A program made the translations under genes and the position numbers. This document shows, in pieces, positions 6,981 through 8,208 of a stretch of DNA of 8,208 nucleotides. Numbering within the stretch: the first letter of the stretch is position 1; every line of letters begins with the position of its first letter. Below the pieces are notes generated by a model. The model was not told the DNA's origin, searched no databases, and was given only the letters and a program-made list of their open reading frames with translations. Where the stretch lies: the NCBI GenBank assembly GCA_046313675.1, contig JBKBXU010000213.1, forward strand, positions 1 through 8,208, in the 5' to 3' direction. The DNA comes from JBKBXU01 sp046313675 (GTDB lineage Bacteria; Bacteroidota; Bacteroidia; Cytophagales; Cytophagaceae).

Positions 6981-7110
6981 CTATCCGTAGAGCCTTTCAG
7001 AACTCTACGGATTTAATTATAAAAAGGAGACTTGGTCTCCGGTGGATCGATCCCTTATAACCGAGTCAGAGACTCTCTTTTATTAAAACCCTGCGGAGTT
7101 CTAAGGATAG
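6981..7110 (+). repeat. Structured intergenic repeat, copy C (130 bp), rearranged
   Basis: Same ends (CTATCCGTAGAG ... TTCTAAGGATAG) and same H2 (7026-7040) and H3 (7063-7075) as the other copies. Two differences stand out. The H1 loop at 6993-7002 reads CCTTTCAGAA, the exact reverse complement of the loop in A and B, while the arms are unchanged. About 12 bp containing the left arm of H4 are missing after 7088, between short A-runs, so the H4 terminator is lost. The copy lies between the hydrolase-OsmC stop (60 bp away) and the ATPase promoter region; the spacer 6901-6980 has only short palindromes expected by chance. Confidence 0.85.
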
Positions 7111-7170
7111 CTACGTGTTACCAACAGAGGGTTATTTTTATAGCTACTAATAATACAACTTGTGGCTTTT

Positions 7171-8208
7171 TTAATCCTTTTCTAAAAACATATCAATGCT
7201 GACTTCGGAATGTAAAGTCTGATGAACAGGACATTTGTTGGCTATTTCCAATAGTTTATCTTTCTGTTCCTGGCCTAAATCACCTTCTAAAGTAATTTTC
7301 ACGGAAATATGGTCTATCATATTTTTCTTTCCTTCTTTTTCCTCACAATCTTCAGCATGGATTTTCCCATGTTCCAGGTAAATGAAGACATTTTCCAGAG
7401 GCCATTTTTTCCTTTTGGCATACATGTGCAAGGTCATTCCTGTACAAGCTCCCAGACTGGAAAGAAGAAAATCATAAGGAGTGGGACCCAGGTTTTTCCC
7501 TTCAAAATCTTCAGGTTCATCAGCAATCATAAAATGCCTACCAGTCTTGATTTCTGTGGTAAAACTATTAGCACCTGTTCTTGTAAGTACTCCTCTTTCA
7601 GATTCTATAGGTTCTTCAACCGGTAAAGATACATATTTCTTTACCCAGGCACCTATCATACTACCTATATAGAGGCTATCTGATTCCTCCGAAATCAGAT
7701 GATCCATTCCATCCAGAGACATAAAGCTTTTGGGATGCATGGCTGATTTATAGAGATCCGCAGCTTCATCTATTCCGACTATGGTATCTTGTGGAGAGTG
7801 CATAACAAGCAGGGCTTTATTGAACTTCTTGACAGTACTGATTAAGTCTGTATTATTCAATTCATCTAAAAAATTTTCTTTCAGATAAAATGTTCTTCCA
7901 CCTATATTTACCTCTGCCTTTCCTTGTTTTCTGATTTCTTCAATTTTGTTTTTAAAAAGATGCGTTACATGCTTTGGGTTAAAAGGTGCATTAACAGTAA
8001 CAACGGCCTTTACGTTATCAAGCTTTGATGCTGCCATTAACACAGCCGTTCCGCCAAAAGAATGACCGACTAATAGTTCCGGAGCTTCATAGTTGTTCTT
8101 TAAAAATTCTGCTGCACTTATTATATCCTCTACATTATGGGAAAGACCGGTTTCTGAAAACTCACCTTCACTTTGTCCGAGTCCTGTAAAGTCAAACCTC
8201 AAAACAGC
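7171..8208 (-). CDS. Alpha/beta hydrolase-OsmC fusion protein (N-terminus beyond window)
   Basis: The frame is open to the right edge (AVLRFDFTGLG...), so the start is outside; 345 residues are visible and about 60 are probably missing compared with family members of roughly 400. The first part is an alpha/beta hydrolase: nucleophile Ser in GHSFGG (codon 8059-8061), probable acid Asp in HSPQD (7786-7788) and His in GMDHL (7699-7701). The second part is an OsmC/Ohr-like domain: Cys in LGACTGMTLHMYA (7444-7446) and Cys in CPVHQTL (7231-7233), the two thiols that in OsmC proteins reduce organic hydroperoxides. Such fusions are recognised as bifunctional alpha/beta hydrolase/OsmC proteins; the hydrolase substrate is unknown. 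The product is presumably cytosolic and linked to oxidative stress. The stop is TAA at 7171-7173. No clear terminator follows, since copy C downstream has lost its H4 hairpin. Confidence 0.95.
   Translation of the reverse strand, partial: AVLRFDFTGLGQSEGEFSETGLSHNVEDIISAAEFLKNNYEAPELLVGHSFGGTAVLMAASKLDNVKAVVTVNAPFNPKHVTHLFKNKIEEIRKQGKAEVNIGGRTFYLKENFLDELNNTDLISTVKKFNKALLVMHSPQDTIVGIDEAADLYKSAMHPKSFMSLDGMDHLISEESDSLYIGSMIGAWVKKYVSLPVEEPIESERGVLTRTGANSFTTEIKTGRHFMIADEPEDFEGKNLGPTPYDFLLSSLGACTGMTLHMYAKRKKWPLENVFIYLEHGKIHAEDCEEKEGKKNMIDHISVKITLEGDLGQEQKDKLLEIANKCPVHQTLHSEVSIDMFLEKD

Noticed and set aside
2320..7110. CRISPR array or composite transposon bounded by the repeats
   Set aside because: The repeats are 130-143 bp, kilobases apart, and separated by ordinary genes; no cas genes, transposase or integrase is visible.
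7107..7147. 8-bp direct repeat ATAGCTAC at 7107-7114 and 7140-7147, a possible target-site duplication
   Set aside because: The first overlaps the right end of repeat copy C and the second is downstream, so they do not flank any element; copies A and B show nothing similar.

Overview
The window looks like chromosomal DNA of a Bacteroidota bacterium, probably a Cytophaga- or Sphingobacterium-like soil or aquatic organism. The base composition is AT-rich. The best promoter candidate (in front of the ATPase gene) matches the TAnnTTTG -7 box of this phylum. The proteins (a CheB-CheR-PAS fusion, a bacteriophytochrome kinase, and an alpha/beta-hydrolase-OsmC fusion) are typical of environmental signalling and stress genomes. 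This placement is inference from sequence style; no search was run.

All four intact genes lie on the minus strand, so transcription runs right to left. From the right edge: (1) 7171-8208, an alpha/beta hydrolase fused to an OsmC peroxidase-like domain, missing its N-terminus at the window edge; (2) 5640-6848, an AAA_14/DUF4143 ATPase with its own promoter and a striking 28-bp palindrome; (3) 2480-5080, a complete bacteriophytochrome histidine kinase with a TTG start; (4) 1-2146, a CheB-CheR-PAS-coiled-coil fusion whose C-terminus lies beyond the left edge. On the plus strand, 5399-5638 holds the decayed 5' end of a secreted glycoside-hydrolase-5-like gene, cut off exactly where the ATPase gene ends.

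The most unusual feature is a family of structured intergenic repeats of 130-143 bp: copy A 2320-2462, copy B 5247-5387, copy C 6981-7110. One full copy sits in each of the three gaps between minus-strand genes, all in the same orientation. Each has imperfect terminal inverted repeats (CTATCCgTAGAg / CTATCCtTAGAa) and is built from up to four consecutive hairpins. Two fragments of the same family lie beside copies A and B. In copy C the loop of the first hairpin is the exact reverse complement of the loop in A and B, and the fourth hairpin has lost one arm. In A and B the fourth hairpin plus a T-run would act as an intrinsic terminator for minus-strand transcripts.

Functionally, the light-sensing kinase and the CheB-CheR fusion form a sensory neighbourhood. 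They are probably transcribed separately, because the copy A terminator lies between them. No response regulator is visible. The ATPase and the hydrolase-OsmC gene show no functional link to them and look like independent units separated by repeats.
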